Assembly: GCA_013398275.1 (NCBI GenBank) | Contig: VZSE01011604.1 | Location: 2,341,560 to 2,405,559, forward strand | Reading direction: 5' to 3' | From: Promerops cafer | Lineage: Eukaryota > Chordata > Aves > Passeriformes > Nectariniidae | DNA: 64,000 bases | Shown: one piece after another, positions 44,485 to 59,400 of the stretch | Numbering within the stretch: position 1 is the stretch's first letter | How the letters are laid out: each line of letters begins with the position of its first letter | Notes under the pieces: generated by a model | What the model was told of the DNA's origin: nothing | Databases searched by the model: none | What the model saw: only the letters and a program-made list of their open reading frames with translations | Translations under genes and position numbers: made by a program

Positions 44485-47400
44485 CCTAGTTGGTTTCAAA
44501 TTGAACATATAGAAATTAGGTTGAGTAAGAAAAGCAGCGGGCTTTGTAAATACTGTGCGGCATTTTCAAACCCAAGAATTGTATTGAAAAAATAACTCCA
44601 GACCAAGGCAATTTTTTAAAATGAAGCATGCAAAGGCTTGTTCACATATGCTTGTTCAAATACACTTGTTCATTTACATATAAATGGTCATGGCTGATAT
44701 TGATTTGGGTTCAATCTTCTCCAAAGTCTTTGCCCTTTCCTCCAGAAATTCCTTCACACAAAGCTTTTCTAATTTTATCTTTCAATTACAATAATCTATA
44801 AAAGTGTAGTAAACATCCAAAAAAAACCTCCACATAACTACTGTAAAAAGTAACCTAGCATTCTTTCTAGAATACAAATAAGTCTTTAAAATAGAAGAAC
44901 TCAAGGGTAAAGGTCCCAGAACCCTGGATATTGATGATGACGGATAAGCCCTTTACCTAAAGAAGGATTCCGCATTGTCGTAAAGTCTTGGTGTCAGCTT
45001 GAGAGAAGGATAATCGATAGCCAGCGGCTTCACACTAAACAAGGCCATTGCCAGTGCAACAAAGAGGACAGGCAGCAGCACATTTGACAGGCTTCCTCTC
45101 CAGTCCCGCCTTGTGTGGTGAAACCTCTTCATCAGAAGGGCAACAGTCTGTGTGAGAACAAGGCGGGCTCCACCCACACTTGAGGCTCCCGCAAGTGAAA
45201 CACCTAAGTGAGACAAAGAAAACAGCCTCTTGACAAACAAGGAAAACCAAATTGAACTTTCCTGTGCTACGTTGTCAAATATAGAACATAACAGTCTTTT
45301 AGCTCTAATAAAATCAAACTACATAAGCCGAGCATGTTCTCCTGAATGGAATAGTACAGCCTCATACCACATCTCTTCCAAGCATAACAAATTAACTAAC
45401 TCTTCCTATGAGGGAAAACAGATTCAGTTAACACATCTCTATAGGTTCCAATGCACAGGTAAGGGCTTACTGAATGCTGTTTTCCCTAGGTATTCCCTAC
45501 GGTCCTGCATGGGTTCAACCATTCCTTGTGCATTGCCACCTTTGTTCCTGGACAAATTACTCTGACAAACATGGCCTATATTAGCACTAATGTCTTGATC
45601 CACCTTGACTGGAATCAGTGGCAACTTTTCCACAGAAGTTTCAATGGATCCTCTTCAGAGCATCACAGTTGCTAGACACATGGATTCTCATAAAAGCATT
45701 CCCTTCATTTCCCTGCTCATATGGGACTGATAAAATTTTCATATTTGTTAGTAATTTCAGTTTTCAGATTCACATGGGAGTGTGCCCACAGCTTATTACC
45801 ACCTCACAAATCAATCAGTTTCCCAACAGACTCTCCCTTAATTTTGTTTTATTGTTCTCTGTCACACACTTGTGAATCACACCAATCACCCTGCCTCCAT
45901 TTTAGCCCCTAATTCCTTCTAGGTATGTGCAGGTTCTTATCAAACTCTCTTGCCTGTGGCCTTGCCCAATTGAATGTCCTTCAACCTCTTTCCTTCCTCA
46001 CAGCATAGCAGTGTCTGGCAGATTTACCACCACAGGTATTTGTACCGTAGCAAGACTGAACAGCGTGTTTATTACAGTGCTCAAAGACATGCTATATTTT
46101 ATGAACACTTGTGATTTGCCTCTTATTACCTTCCCTTCTGCGTGTTCAGAACACTCTGACCAGCATTTCCACGTTCCATGTTTAAACAGTTACATGTATG
46201 GAAGTTCTCAAGTATCCTCAAATTAATTGTCCTTAGTTTTTTTCTGAGTTAACAGAATTTTAATCCCAGATCCTTTGCATTTTTCTAATAGAGTATTTTT
46301 AGCCAAGAAGTGAGGCAAACAGAGAGAAAAATAAATCAAATAATAATCCAAATTTCTGACCATAGTCATCGAACAAAATAGCTCAAATTCTGCACACATT
46401 ACTCCAGGTAAATACAGGTTAATCACCCTCAGTCCCTGGGAAAGTCATACATCAAATTCTCCGGAAAATGACACCCAGGATATGAAAAACAAGAAATGAC
46501 CACGAATAAACATGATACATTTGAACTGTGTCACCTGAGAGCTTAGCATGAATACAGGACTGGTTTGGTGAATGAAGGATGAGCAGAGTGTGCTGTTTAT
46601 TTTGATTTAACAAAGCCTGTGACGTGGTCTCCCACAGCTGAATGGGGTGTCAAGGACAACAAGCACCACTGGCTGGACTGACAGGCACTCCCACCCTGCA
46701 GGCTGGGAACAGGGATACCAGATCCAAGTGACGAGCAGCTGGTTAGTTGGGGAATCCCTTGGGGGCAAAGATGAGCAAAACACTGGCTAACAGTACCTTT
46801 TAACACAGACATGTATGCATACCAGCACCAGGAGGGATCCACCCTGTTTGGAGTCATCTTTATGTCAGGCACTGGGGACAAGGAGAGCCTCCTGGCAGCA
46901 GGAGCAGCTCTCTGGCAGCACCTAAGAACCCTAGTGGCATCAGGGAGCAAAATCTCTGCTCAGGGAAAGGACAAGCTACAACAGGCACTAGCTGGTACCT
47001 GGGAAATTCTGATTTCATAAATCAGGAAAAAAAATTTCACTGTGAAAAACACAATCAGAACTCAAGGCCAGCCTAGATATGGCACTAAGTAACTTGCGCT
47101 TGACTTACTTGACCTGCATTTCCAACATTAATATTCTCTGATTTTAACAGACTATAATTAATTAATTTGGGCGTTATTTTGGGGGAAAGGCAAGGGGGGG
47201 AATTCCAGTGTTTATTCCTTTAAGTCCACAACCAGTTGTTATTTCTTTTTTCCCCAGAAAATCCCATAGAACAGAAATTCTCTCTGTAAAACGTTCTAAT
47301 CACAGCCATAGCTTGCTTATTTGACAGGTAACACAAATGGGATTTAAGGTTTTGGATCTGTGGAGAGAAAAAGTAGCTTCAGAATTCAGGTTCTGATTCA

Positions 47401-50400
47401 GCTTTCAAGTGCCCTGATCAAGAAGGGTTGCATTTTAGGCTTGGAATTTTTTATTCCGTAAATTGGAGTAGGAGGAGGAGTCACTCTTGTTAAGAATTTT
47501 CTTTTTTTATGAAAACTTCTTAAGAATGTATTAAGTTCTTCATATTATCATGGTAAGACTCGCAATAGTTGTTGCAATACAGAAATTGAGACACTCAGAG
47601 GCAGAAAAATTTTCAAGATATGAGTGGTTTTAGACAAAAACACATCAAGTCAGTGCTTCTAGCTCAACATCCCTGAAATTGTTAAGTATAGGATCTCTCA
47701 TTTATCTAAGTAGCAAAATACCAGAAAAGAAGCACAGAATTAGGTATTTTCTGTAGTCCCAGACCTGCTTGTAGATCATTAACATGAGATGTGAATGAAA
47801 GAGTCTTCAAAGTATTTGACCCTTTGAATCTCTGGAAGGCAACGATGACATCTACTTTCTGGGGACAGAAAGGGAAATCAGAGCTGCCATCCATTCTTTT
47901 TTCTTTGACAAACAGAGCAGAGGTAAATTATAACAACTTAATTCAGATTGCCAAAGGAAGGGAAACTATCATCAGGAATATAAATAATTGTCCATTTTGT
48001 CCAGTATCCTGACTCTTACTCAATATTCATAACAATGAGCCAAGACATATCCCAAGAAGATGCAATAAACCATTACAGTGGAAGTATATGTTTGACTCAG
48101 GCACTTATTTTTTTTAAATTGATTTATCTTTTCTAAAACTTCATATGTTTATTGTTTAAAATTCTAATTAAAAAGGGTGCCAAATATCTTTCTGAATTAT
48201 CTTAAATTTCCATCTTTGTGACCTTGAATTCTGTCATTTCTTTGTGTTTCAGGTACAAAAAAAAAATTCTTGTTTACTTGTTTTGAATTTATTCTATTTG
48301 ATGATACTGGATGGGCTCTTAAATCTTCCTTTAAGAGACAGGTTATAGAAGTTTTCAATCCATCTTCTGCATAAATAATCTCAACCTTTCACTCTCCTCT
48401 TATAAAAATCTTTATAGTCCTAATCAACCTCACTACTTGTCTCAAGTCCTCTTATATTAACACTGTATCAGTCTCAAGGTATAATGTTTTCAATGCAGCT
48501 GCCTATCAGATGTGGAAACATTACTGATTTATATGATACTATTATACATGCTTGTACTGATTAACTTGTTTTCTTTATCCATCATACCACTTCAGCTGAC
48601 TGCAGCCACACTGTGAAAAGTAGCCTGCATTGGGCTTTCCATAAAAGACTCAACATGGCTTTCAAGATTTCCAAGGTACTAAATCACCCTTTCAACTAGA
48701 ACCTACAGAATTAATTTTTACTTCATAAAACTCATGAGTAATTCACCACCTATGCCTGGTATGTATGCCAGGATGCATAAAACCAGCATACATTTATGGG
48801 AAAACAGCTTCTGATTATCACTGAGAATCATAAAGGCTAGAAGACAAGACCAGCTGACCTCTCTGTTATGAAGTCAATTTTTATGCAGAAAGCTAATGAA
48901 AATATCCTTATTAATAATTTAGATCACAAAATTAAGAACCTGACCCAAGTGTTAGAAGCTGTCTTGCTTGACTTACAATTGCAATTATCCACCAGAAGTG
49001 CAATTATGTTCACAATTAACTTGTACTTCCCAATTCATCCAGACTCTCCTTTGTATTACAGACAAGATTTTGCTAGTTTCAAATACATACAGGGTAATAT
49101 TAGGTACAGAGAAACAGAACAAGTCCTAAAATCCAGAAACAAAGTATATCAAAATCCTTACCAATAGACTACTCTAGAATTAGGAACAGAAACAATTACT
49201 GTAAAAGTCTCTAATTTGGTATTAGATGATCCTTTTCTCCTGTATTTTGCACTTCTAGAAAACAATGTAATTCTAATCTTTTTTCATGGTGCAGAAGGAA
49301 AGATGGGCTATGCAATAGATAAATTAACAGCCAGGAGCATACATTTTCAATTCTACTTCTGTCACTTTGGCATTTAGACAAGCCACTTAGAGGAGGTCCA
49401 GATTTTGGAAATGGTAATACTGGAACTGCAATACCCTGGCAAAACAGTTGAGCTAGCTCATATGAAACTGGTTGCATTCGGAGGCAGCACATATTTATTG
49501 GCTTAGCAGAAGTTTTGTGCCAACAAGTAGTTCTAAGCTGACCAAGTGAACTGACATCATTCTGCATTTGAGCACACACCATACTGGCCCAGAGGCAGTG
49601 CTGGCCCACCAATCTGTGCACAGCATTTCATTAGAAGATATAAAAATGTCCTTCCTCTTCTTGCACATTTTTCTACTCATTATAAAAATTATTATTTTAT
49701 TGATTTTGTTTCCAGAAGGATCTTGAAGACAGATTTTCATGTAGGGAATTTGAATAAAAGGCACTTTGATGGCGTAAAGTATAAAGGGAATGCATCTGGT
49801 CCGTGTTTCATACAATGACAGATTCTTGCTTATATATAATAGAGTAATGAGTTCTCTCTATCCAAAACTGATCAGAAAAATATTTATTTTGGGGGGAATT
49901 TCACAAGAGAAATTCCTGTGGGGCATTTTTACATATAAATCCTCCTATTCCTCCCCTCAGGCTATTTTTAATTTTAGGCATTGTGAACATTTCTTCTAAA
50001 AAGTTGACTCAAATTGTTTCCATCTTAACAATTTCCTGTATTAAGAGCTTCTCCCTACTCCATACATATTAATTAATCCAATTAAGTAACATTTTTAAAG
50101 GGAAAACCTGTAGGGTTTTAATTAAAAATTTAGCTTTACATTCTGAGTGCCAGATCCCAAAATAGGATTCTGCATAGGCCTGAAAAGCTTTGAGACAGAG
50201 TAATAGAGATCTAGGCAACTGTAGAGTTCATCAGTAGAATTAACATGTTTTAAAGCCAAGGAATTGGCGTCTATCACTCCCCAACCTTGTAAAGAGCCCC
50301 CGTCACAACTCAGATCTCCCAAGCCCTCAAGCCAGATAGTTGACTGATTAGACAATTTCCTTCCTTTATCTAAGATATTATTCTTGTTCAAGATCTAACA

Positions 50401-53400
50401 CAATATTTTATTACACTGAAGACCACTGAAAGGATAACGTGCACAATACTGATTCCTATTGAAAAATCAAGAAAGAACCAGCATAATCAGAAAAATGTCC
50501 TGCATACTCTCTCTGAAAAACACTCCAACACCCAAATCTCACAATCTAAAAACCTGTCCCTAGAAAAACTACTAGCAAACTCATAAAGGAGCTTCTTTAA
50601 GCTCTTTATTATTTTTATAGTTCCTAGAATAAGGGGTATGAACAAAAGTTCATTTGTATGCAAAAAACTTAGGAAAAGAATGGGGGCAAACTCCTTTCAA
50701 ACTTATCACTGTATTTAGAAGAAATACATCCTAAAGTCAGGCCTAAACAGAGTAGGAATTATCTACTCCCAGCAATGTGTAAGGGGCTGAAGAACTGGTA
50801 GGATATATTTGCACTTAAATCTTAGATGGAGAAACACTTTACAGTACCCTCATACTTGACACATAGGAAAGGAGATACATCTATCTGACTTTCACTAGTT
50901 AAATGAAAGACAGGAGTGTAAAGTGGGTTTGTGCAAAAGGAGAAGTTAAAAGGTCCAGGTGTTAGAGAGCAAAAAGCCTTCATCCATAAAATTATTTTCT
51001 TTACTCTTACTTGCTGCATTGTTATCCAAGCAGTGACAGAGGTGTATCCAAGCAAGAGCATTTGATCCTGGACATCGCTCTTTGCATCCACGGTTTTCAT
51101 TCAGGTTTGTCATAGGGAGTAAACACATTGTACAGATAACATAAGACACATAATTTAGTGGCAATCGAAAATACATGTTCAGAGAAGGACAATGAACCTG
51201 ATGAAGGGCCTGGAGTACAAGTCTTATGCAAAGTGGCTGAGGGAGCTGGAGTTGTTTAGCCTGCAGAAAATGAGGCTCATGGGGGGACCTTATCACTCTC
51301 TACAACTGCCTGACAGGAGGCTGTAGCCAGGTTGGGGCCAGTCTTTTCTCCCAGGAAACCAGTGACAGGACAGGAGGAGTCTTAAGCTGCCCTAGAGGGG
51401 GTTTAGGTTGGACATTAGGAAGAATTTCTTCACAGAAAGTTTAATCAACGTTGGAATGGGCTGCCCAGGGGGGGTGTGGAGTGACTGCCCTGGAGGTGTT
51501 TAAGAAAAGACTAGATGTGGGACTCAGTGCCATGGTCTAGTTGATACAGTGGTGTTAGGTCATAGGCTGGATTTGATGGTCTCAGAGGTCTTTTCCTACC
51601 TAAAAGATTCTGTGATTCTGATTCTGTAAATTTATTAACCAAAACATGAGCTCCACTCTTTTTTTATTATTTTGTTGGGAGAGGAGGAACTGTTAAAACA
51701 AGGAATTTTCAGCCTACAGTTTCACATGAAATATGACTCATACAAATACTTCAAGCACCAATCTAAAATACTCTACTCCTCTTGGACCTTAACCCTACCA
51801 TGGGATAGTTTTGAGATAGGTAACTAGCAGACTGGGAAATAATTAAAATTAGGACTAGTTTTTGAGTACTGAATAACCCAACTGAAGAGAATAAATGAGG
51901 ATATACAATAAGATAGCTCTCAAAATAACCTGAATAGAGTACATCACCTAGATTCTCAAGAGCTCATTAAATGCAGCAAATGACTATTCCTGTCCCCCAA
52001 ACTCTTCAACTTTTGTAGAGTTTACTAGGTGAACTTTGGAGTCCCTAACTGAATCTACTTTTTCAACAGCCAACCACCATCACACTATGCTGCTTCAAAG
52101 ATCTAGAGCAGATTTTAAGTGTAAAAAAGAATACAATTCAAGGTCTTTATTTTGTCTCCAGGCATAACATAGCCTTGTTCACATTATGAATATCATCCTT
52201 TAATTTCAAGAACTTGCAGTTTCTCAAAGTTAGAGCATACTAGAGGTAGGAACAATAGATGAAGAGATGAGCACCACTGAATGCAAGCAAAATATTTCTT
52301 CACAATTATGCAAAGTAGATTAAAACTAAAAATTATATTCTAGTTTTCCCTTCCTTTACATGTTCACAATCACAATTACTTATAGCCAACATTATAATTC
52401 CATTATATGAAATATGAATTTAGGTATCTGAAATGTCCATTCAAGACAGAAAGAAGGTAAGCCAGCCTCTTCAATTAACATATAACTAATATTCACATGC
52501 CTACAGAATTTCCTTACAGTTTTAACCCTCTATTTAATGCAAGAATACTCAATCTCATACCAATGCAAAAAAAACATTAAGCTTTGTTATCACTCATATT
52601 AAATCACAGAAAATCTTCTGAAAGTAAAAGTGCCACACCGTGCAACAGCATCACGTGTGGTAGTAGATAAAAAGTTTAAAACAGATGTGCATCACAACCA
52701 AGCTCTAAATGTAAATTTGAAGAAGCAAGAAAGTCCAAATGGCATTTAGCAAGTAAATAAAACAGTCAGAAAGACAGTGAACTGAGACCTCTGCTTTTAA
52801 TTTATGGACCTGCTTTATACTCTTGCCTTCTCAAACCTATTTTTCTGTTTTATCTACTCATTGCATTCAGTCTTAAAACTAGACTGCAAGCTGTCAAAGG
52901 TGGTAAGGGCCTGGGTTTTTTGTTCTTACTATTAGTCTGTAGGGTGTCTGGAACAACAGGGCACGACTTTAGATTGAGTTTCCAAGACACCGTGGCTCAT
53001 ACAATAAACAATAACAGCTACCACAGCAGCTAGGAAAAAACAACATCCTTGTTGCTGCTCAAGTGTGAGCTGGTGTCAAAACACCCCTTGTTGTTTTCAC
53101 TAGTGTGGAAATGGGCAGGAATGTAGCCACAGAAGAAACTTGACTGAGTGTATATTTATTTGGGAATGTAACACTTCCAGGTTATAAAAGCACTGTCACT
53201 ACTTTCAATAAGGGAATTAATTTGCTAGTGCAAAATATTCTGTTTCTTTGCCTTCTCCAGCCATAAGAACACAAAGAGTACATGAGCATAAAGAAATGGG
53301 AAACAATGGTGCTGTCTTCCTGTCCATCATCCTACAGACATCATGGAGGGCCAAATACAGTTGCTACACTGACAGCCAAGCTAATCTGGTGAATGGCCAC

Positions 53401-56400
53401 CTAAACTAGTCTGGGCCTGGTGGGAGAAGAGAACACACTGCTGAATGCACAGTTCCAATAATTCATAAATAGAGGGTTTCAATTGTTTCTACATTTGTAA
53501 TGCCTAAAACAATCTCTTTTGTTACATTCCCATGTTTTTTTTTTCATGATTTGCCTTAATGTCTCTCCTCTTCATTCTAGTTGGGATTTTTGCCAGCTTA
53601 AACCATATTGAAAAAAGAAGTTGGAGTTAAAACACCAAGTATTTTTTTTTAGACTTGTGTGGTAAACTCTACTGTGGCCAGGGCAACTTCATCATTATGG
53701 AATGGGGATATTCTTTGGAAACAAACAAAAAAAAAACCAAATATTCAGTCAGGTAGACAGACTATCATGTCTTGGAAAAGAAAATTACTGCAGATTTGAA
53801 AACCCTAAGTCTCTGACTTTGAGTTTCTGCATGTTAACTTGCAACATTAACAACTTTGCTAATTTCAATTTCCAGGAGATAATTTTGCAAATAGATATCC
53901 TTTTATTGCAGTACTGTCTCCCCTGCAGTGATGCACCTGCAATGAATTGCCACGTGAAGGAGAAGGCAAGTAAAGGAAGAGCTGAAAAACAAGCACAGAA
54001 TGTGGCTACAAAATGGAAGCCTAGTTGCACCTTCTGTTTGTACTCTTTGAAGGTACAACAGTAGAAGAGAAGCACAGACTGTCAGAAGTGCAAAAAAAAA
54101 TTCCAATCTATTTCATATGTATCTCTACAGCTATGTCAGACTTGGCCAAGAGCAAGAATGCATTTGTGCATGCACAGGCAAACAACCATCAGATACATCT
54201 TGTGCACTAGAATATGCCTTCTTATTACCGTAAGCAGCACACTTATTGAGGGTGATTCCTTTTCTTTTTAGAGGTGTAAATCAATACTCAAAGTTCTTGG
54301 ACTTTAACCCACTGAATTCAACCTATAGACTCAAGTTACAACATTTCAAGATTGAATCCGATGCAGACAATAGGGCTACAGCCAACGGTTCTTTTGCTGT
54401 GTTTGGTGAAAAACTGGTGAAAAGGCAAGACAGCAATAAAATCTGATCATTTGCTCTACCACCTCCCCACAACATTGCATGTGAGACTTAATGCTAAATA
54501 TCTTAGACAGATTAAATATAGCAACGGAAGAAAGAACTATATATTCAAACCAGGTGTTCTCAAACACTTCCCACTAGTTATTTGCTTCCCAGAAAGGGAA
54601 CTTTTAAATAACAACTCTCCATCGTTGTACTGCAGATGACTTCTGTCATGCAACTGCTCAGTTTGCCATGAGTGGCCTTTGAAAACAGTGTACAGCACTC
54701 TGGAAGAATCCCCTTGGAATTGCTCAGAGAAAACTCAGACATTAAACAGAGGAAACAACTACAGCAGGGCCCAGATATCACCGTGACAGACAAGGACATT
54801 CTGACCCACTTTAACTTTCAGAATTTTTGCAAGTATTACCTTAATACAAACAAAGTATTTGGTCTAAAATACTGCAGCTCCCATAATCAGGAATATTTTT
54901 AGACCATATCTCTATTGGAGTTACTCTATTAATAAAAAAATCATATCAAAGTTTGTGCAGGGAAACAATTCAAAACTCAAAGTTCTGCAGGAGGCATCTT
55001 TTATTCAGACCTGAGGCTATAGCAAACAATTGAAAAATGTGTTTGATGAATAATCTCATTCCTCAGGCCTTCTGGTATCTCATAAATAGTGGTATTAAAC
55101 AGCTTCAAGGATCTGGATTAGCACAAACAACAGCTCCATTTTTTCTAATGTCTCCAATGAATATGGTAACCTAAATAAACTGTAAAACAGATCTAGAGAC
55201 ACATAGAAAGAGAAAAAATTACATGGCTAAAAATTTCCACCTATACAGAAGTCCAACACCAGATCTACTATCATGAGGTCCCACTTATATTTCAAATGAG
55301 GAATTGGCTTGCAACAGTGTAATATACATCTTTTATCACCTTGTAACAAGCTTACCATATGAAAAGTTGGCAAAAAAAAGTGCAGTCCTAAGTGTTCCAC
55401 ATACTGCCCTTCATACTGAAGCTACTTTACATGCTGTCCCTGTAACTCCTAAACCAGTTTTTTGTTAGTTTTGAGAAAAAAAAAGAAACCCCAAAACATG
55501 CCATACTGCAGAATGTTGCTAGTATTGAGAAAACAGATACGTGAATATTACTAAAGTCTTTGTGGGCTTTTGTTGCACAAAAGGAATGTTTTAGTGACAG
55601 AGCAGAGATAACAATTTCACCAAAGGAGATACTTTTGAGAAGAAACTGGACAGGTGAAAATCTAGTTTAATGGAGAAACATCAGTCTCAAAAGGAGTCTT
55701 ACTAGCACGATGAAGATGCGTAGCACTCCTACATATATATGGCATTTACTCAATAAATGAGGAAAGACATTAGGAAGATTTCATGAAGCCCCTTCCCTAA
55801 GCAATGTTCTGTTTCAGAATGAAAAGTAAGCATCTTACTCTGGATAAGCATTTCTTTAAAAAATTGGTCATTTACATTCCTTACATAATTGAAGTTAAAG
55901 TATCTGTATTTGCTAGTGCAACAGCATTAATAAAGCAAAACTGTTTTAAAATACTTGTATGCATGCATGTACATATACACATGCTTTCTTCATCTGTAAA
56001 TATATATATACACACAAACACAAAAATATCTATAAAATATACACTCCACATGTAAGATCAAGCAAGGCAAGAAACCATCAGAATTTACTTTTTTCTATAA
56101 AACCTAAAGACTAGTTATTAGCAACAAATACTTTCTGACACCATAGGTATGACTTTGTGTTGATTATCTAAGAGTAAAAATTTTCTCCATCATTTAAGCC
56201 CCATATTATGAGGGAGAGAAATAATAGTTTATCTAGAACATGAGATGTAAACACTATCTTTGAAAAAAATCCAATTGCTGAACAGCAAAAAGAGCATAAT
56301 TGAAAAGAATCTAACTGTTTAAACTAGGAAGTTTAACTACATGTGTAGCAAAAGTCTCATTAGTATTACAATGGACAACCCATCATTGCTGATACACCAG

Positions 56401-59400
56401 GCAATCCATTGCTGTTCAAATTTCAGTTGCTTTTTGGAAAACAGATTATCACCTAAACCACATACTGAATACAAATTTTGGTGATGTTGTGAAAAAAGTG
56501 GAATACATGCAAAAAGTGCATGCAGGTCATTCTCAAAAGCAGCAAATGAACACTGGAATGCTGGCTGCCAGATCTCAATTATCTTTTGAGGAAGAGTTCT
56601 ACTTCCCTTGTATGGTTTTCTTTCTTTTCTGTTTTTTTCAGTTACTTAGAAATAATTACAGCATGAAATGGAAGACAAGCAGTACTTCAGATTGGCGAAT
56701 AATTCTTCTGAATAGTTCTTTAAAAGACAGGATTTTAAAAATGCCATGAAAGATCATATAGGTTGTCTATGCTTTTTTCCAGTCTGTAGCTGTTTAAATA
56801 GCCTCAATAAATTATAGTAACTAAAAGAAAACAGCACCTCATTGAGTGAAAAGGAAAGGTTGGGGGGAGAGACACACACAGAAGGGAGCACTAGCAAGTA
56901 TGAGGGAAAACAGTCACTGTATGAAGAAATCGACTGTCAAGAAGAAATCAAAGAAGGGCTTACAGGCAAGACATAAGAGCTACACAACTGAGATCATTTG
57001 ATCGCTTGTTTTTCAAGATATTTAGGAGGCTCAGGTTCTACCAATTACTTTTGGATAAATAAAGCATTCCTAATGCACCTGTAACTATCTGTATTCTTTA
57101 TCCCTCAGCTCAAAGAAATATCTGAACACAGTGGAAGAGCTACCAAACAGTTTCACTTCTAAAGCAAGCGCTGTTAATAACTAACAAACAATCAATTCAG
57201 ATCATGACAAAGGCAAGGAAACAGGTTGTCAGAAAAAATCAGCTTCACAATATTCTGTATTCTCATATGCATATCTCTCACAGTAAGAGCTGCAAGATGT
57301 TAGTATCAAATATAATTTTCTGTTTAGAAGGCCCTTGAGTTATATAGAAATTCAATATATAGTCATCACCATCAAAGATTTCATGCATACCAGTTCTGGT
57401 GACCCACAGCTTAAATAAAGTCTCTCTGAGGATTCTGCTGCTTCTATCCTAGGCTGTATCCTCTGCCACTAGGCAGGATAGAAGAGGCATCACCTCTTCC
57501 ATCATGAGATGGGGCTATGCAACAGCTTTCCTGAATTGTTCTCAGATTGCTGTCTGAAGATTATTGACTATTTTCAGTTTCTAGCTTATTGAAGTTTGAA
57601 TCTATAGCTATAACACAATTTACTGCTTCAAGCAAACCTTCCACTCAAAATGACATTCATACATTTTAAGAACCAGCAAAAATACCAAATTACAGGAAAG
57701 GGGCTACTAAGTCCTTTTCATAAACTGATTTTCATGAAACCAGCTCAATTCCATCAAGATAATATTTTCATGAGCAATTAATTTGATTTTCAGAATACAA
57801 ATTTCAAAACAGATTGTTGTTTCGTTTGCTGGTTCTGTACAACTTACAGAAATCCATAGTCATTTTTTCAATTGAGCCCCCCTTTCGGGAAGTGCTTTAC
57901 TGACCATTTTCTTCTCTAGAGCTGAAGATAACAGAAGGGCTCTGTGAGGAAGGCAGGTAGGGTTAACTTCCTTCATGTCTCTGAAATAGGGAGATAAATG
58001 CAAGGACAAGGAGGCTGAGAATATGGATGAGCTTTTTTTGGCATTGTAAGAGTAGCATCCTTTACTAGAAAACAGCTGTATTTCCACTGTTTTCCTAGCA
58101 GCCCTCTAATGTCTGGGCCTACCTAAGAGAGAATCCAAGATGTCCATACTGTGGATGAAAAGAAGACAATAACTACACAGCAATCACAAAGTAAACAACT
58201 GGTAGGGAAAATATTTGGATGAGAGAAGAATGTAGTGGGTAAAAAAAGTGAAACATTTGAGGAAGGAGGAAAAAACTGACCATTTGCTTTCAGAAGAATA
58301 GAAGGAGTTACAGTTACACACTAAGAAAAAAAAATCATATATAAACCTTAAATAACTCAAATTATCTTATTTTTGAAATTAGTTGTCTTTTTGTGACAAT
58401 TACATTATAAATATGATCCATCCTTATTCTATACTGCAGAGAATCCTGAAAGGGTGAAGGAAGAACTACTGGGGTTTGAGGAATGTAAAGATAAATATTT
58501 GAAGTGTTTATTAAATTAGGTTTTCAACACATGCAAGAAACATGACATTTCCTGCAAGAAACTAATTAAAACAACAGTAAAAAAAGCTGAAGGAAAATAC
58601 AATGTATCCAAGATTTTTGGACCACCTGTTTTGATAGTTCTTTAACAGGGTTTAGTGCTGAATTTAAGTGGTAGCGTTACCCATACTGTTAGACTGCCAG
58701 AAGACTGAAATTTACACTTTATGTTCTCTTTATCTGTAGATAGCAAAAGTTTGAAAATTTTAATACCAGCATTCATGTCAGCAGCCACTTGTAAACAGAA
58801 ACACTCATGCTTTGTGTCTACAATATTCTTCTTATAAATCAAGTTACGTTTTGCCGGGTGGAGTATTGAAATAATTCCTAGGTTCTTTTATGCAAATTTT
58901 ACAGGGAATTGAAAGAAGTGAGCTCCATTTAAAAATGGATGTTAAAATATAACTTCAAGGATATTGTAAAAATCATTATCAAGCCTTTTTTTTGTAGTTA
59001 CAGTGAACTCAATTTGTCATAGTGGATTAAAAGATACTGTTTAAAAACAGAAGAAACCACTCGATCACCTACCAAAAGACAACAAATTCCACTCTGCTGC
59101 TCATGTGCAGAAATCAATAACACCCTTTACTCTAGCATATTTTCTGCAAAGACGCAAGCCTTGTGTCAAATGCACCAGGAGAAGCAACACATTTCCCTGG
59201 GTAGAGTAACTCCAACTGCTAATTAACTCTTGCCTGTCTTTAGATTACAGCTATTTGATTACTTTTTGCTTCCTTTATTTCATTTCTCTCTTCTGCCCAA
59301 ATAAAAGGTAGAATTATACTTTAACAGTATAATGTTATCTTACAGCATCTCCATGCCTTAAAAAAATAGGGTCTTTAAGCAAACCACTGCTCTATCTTAT

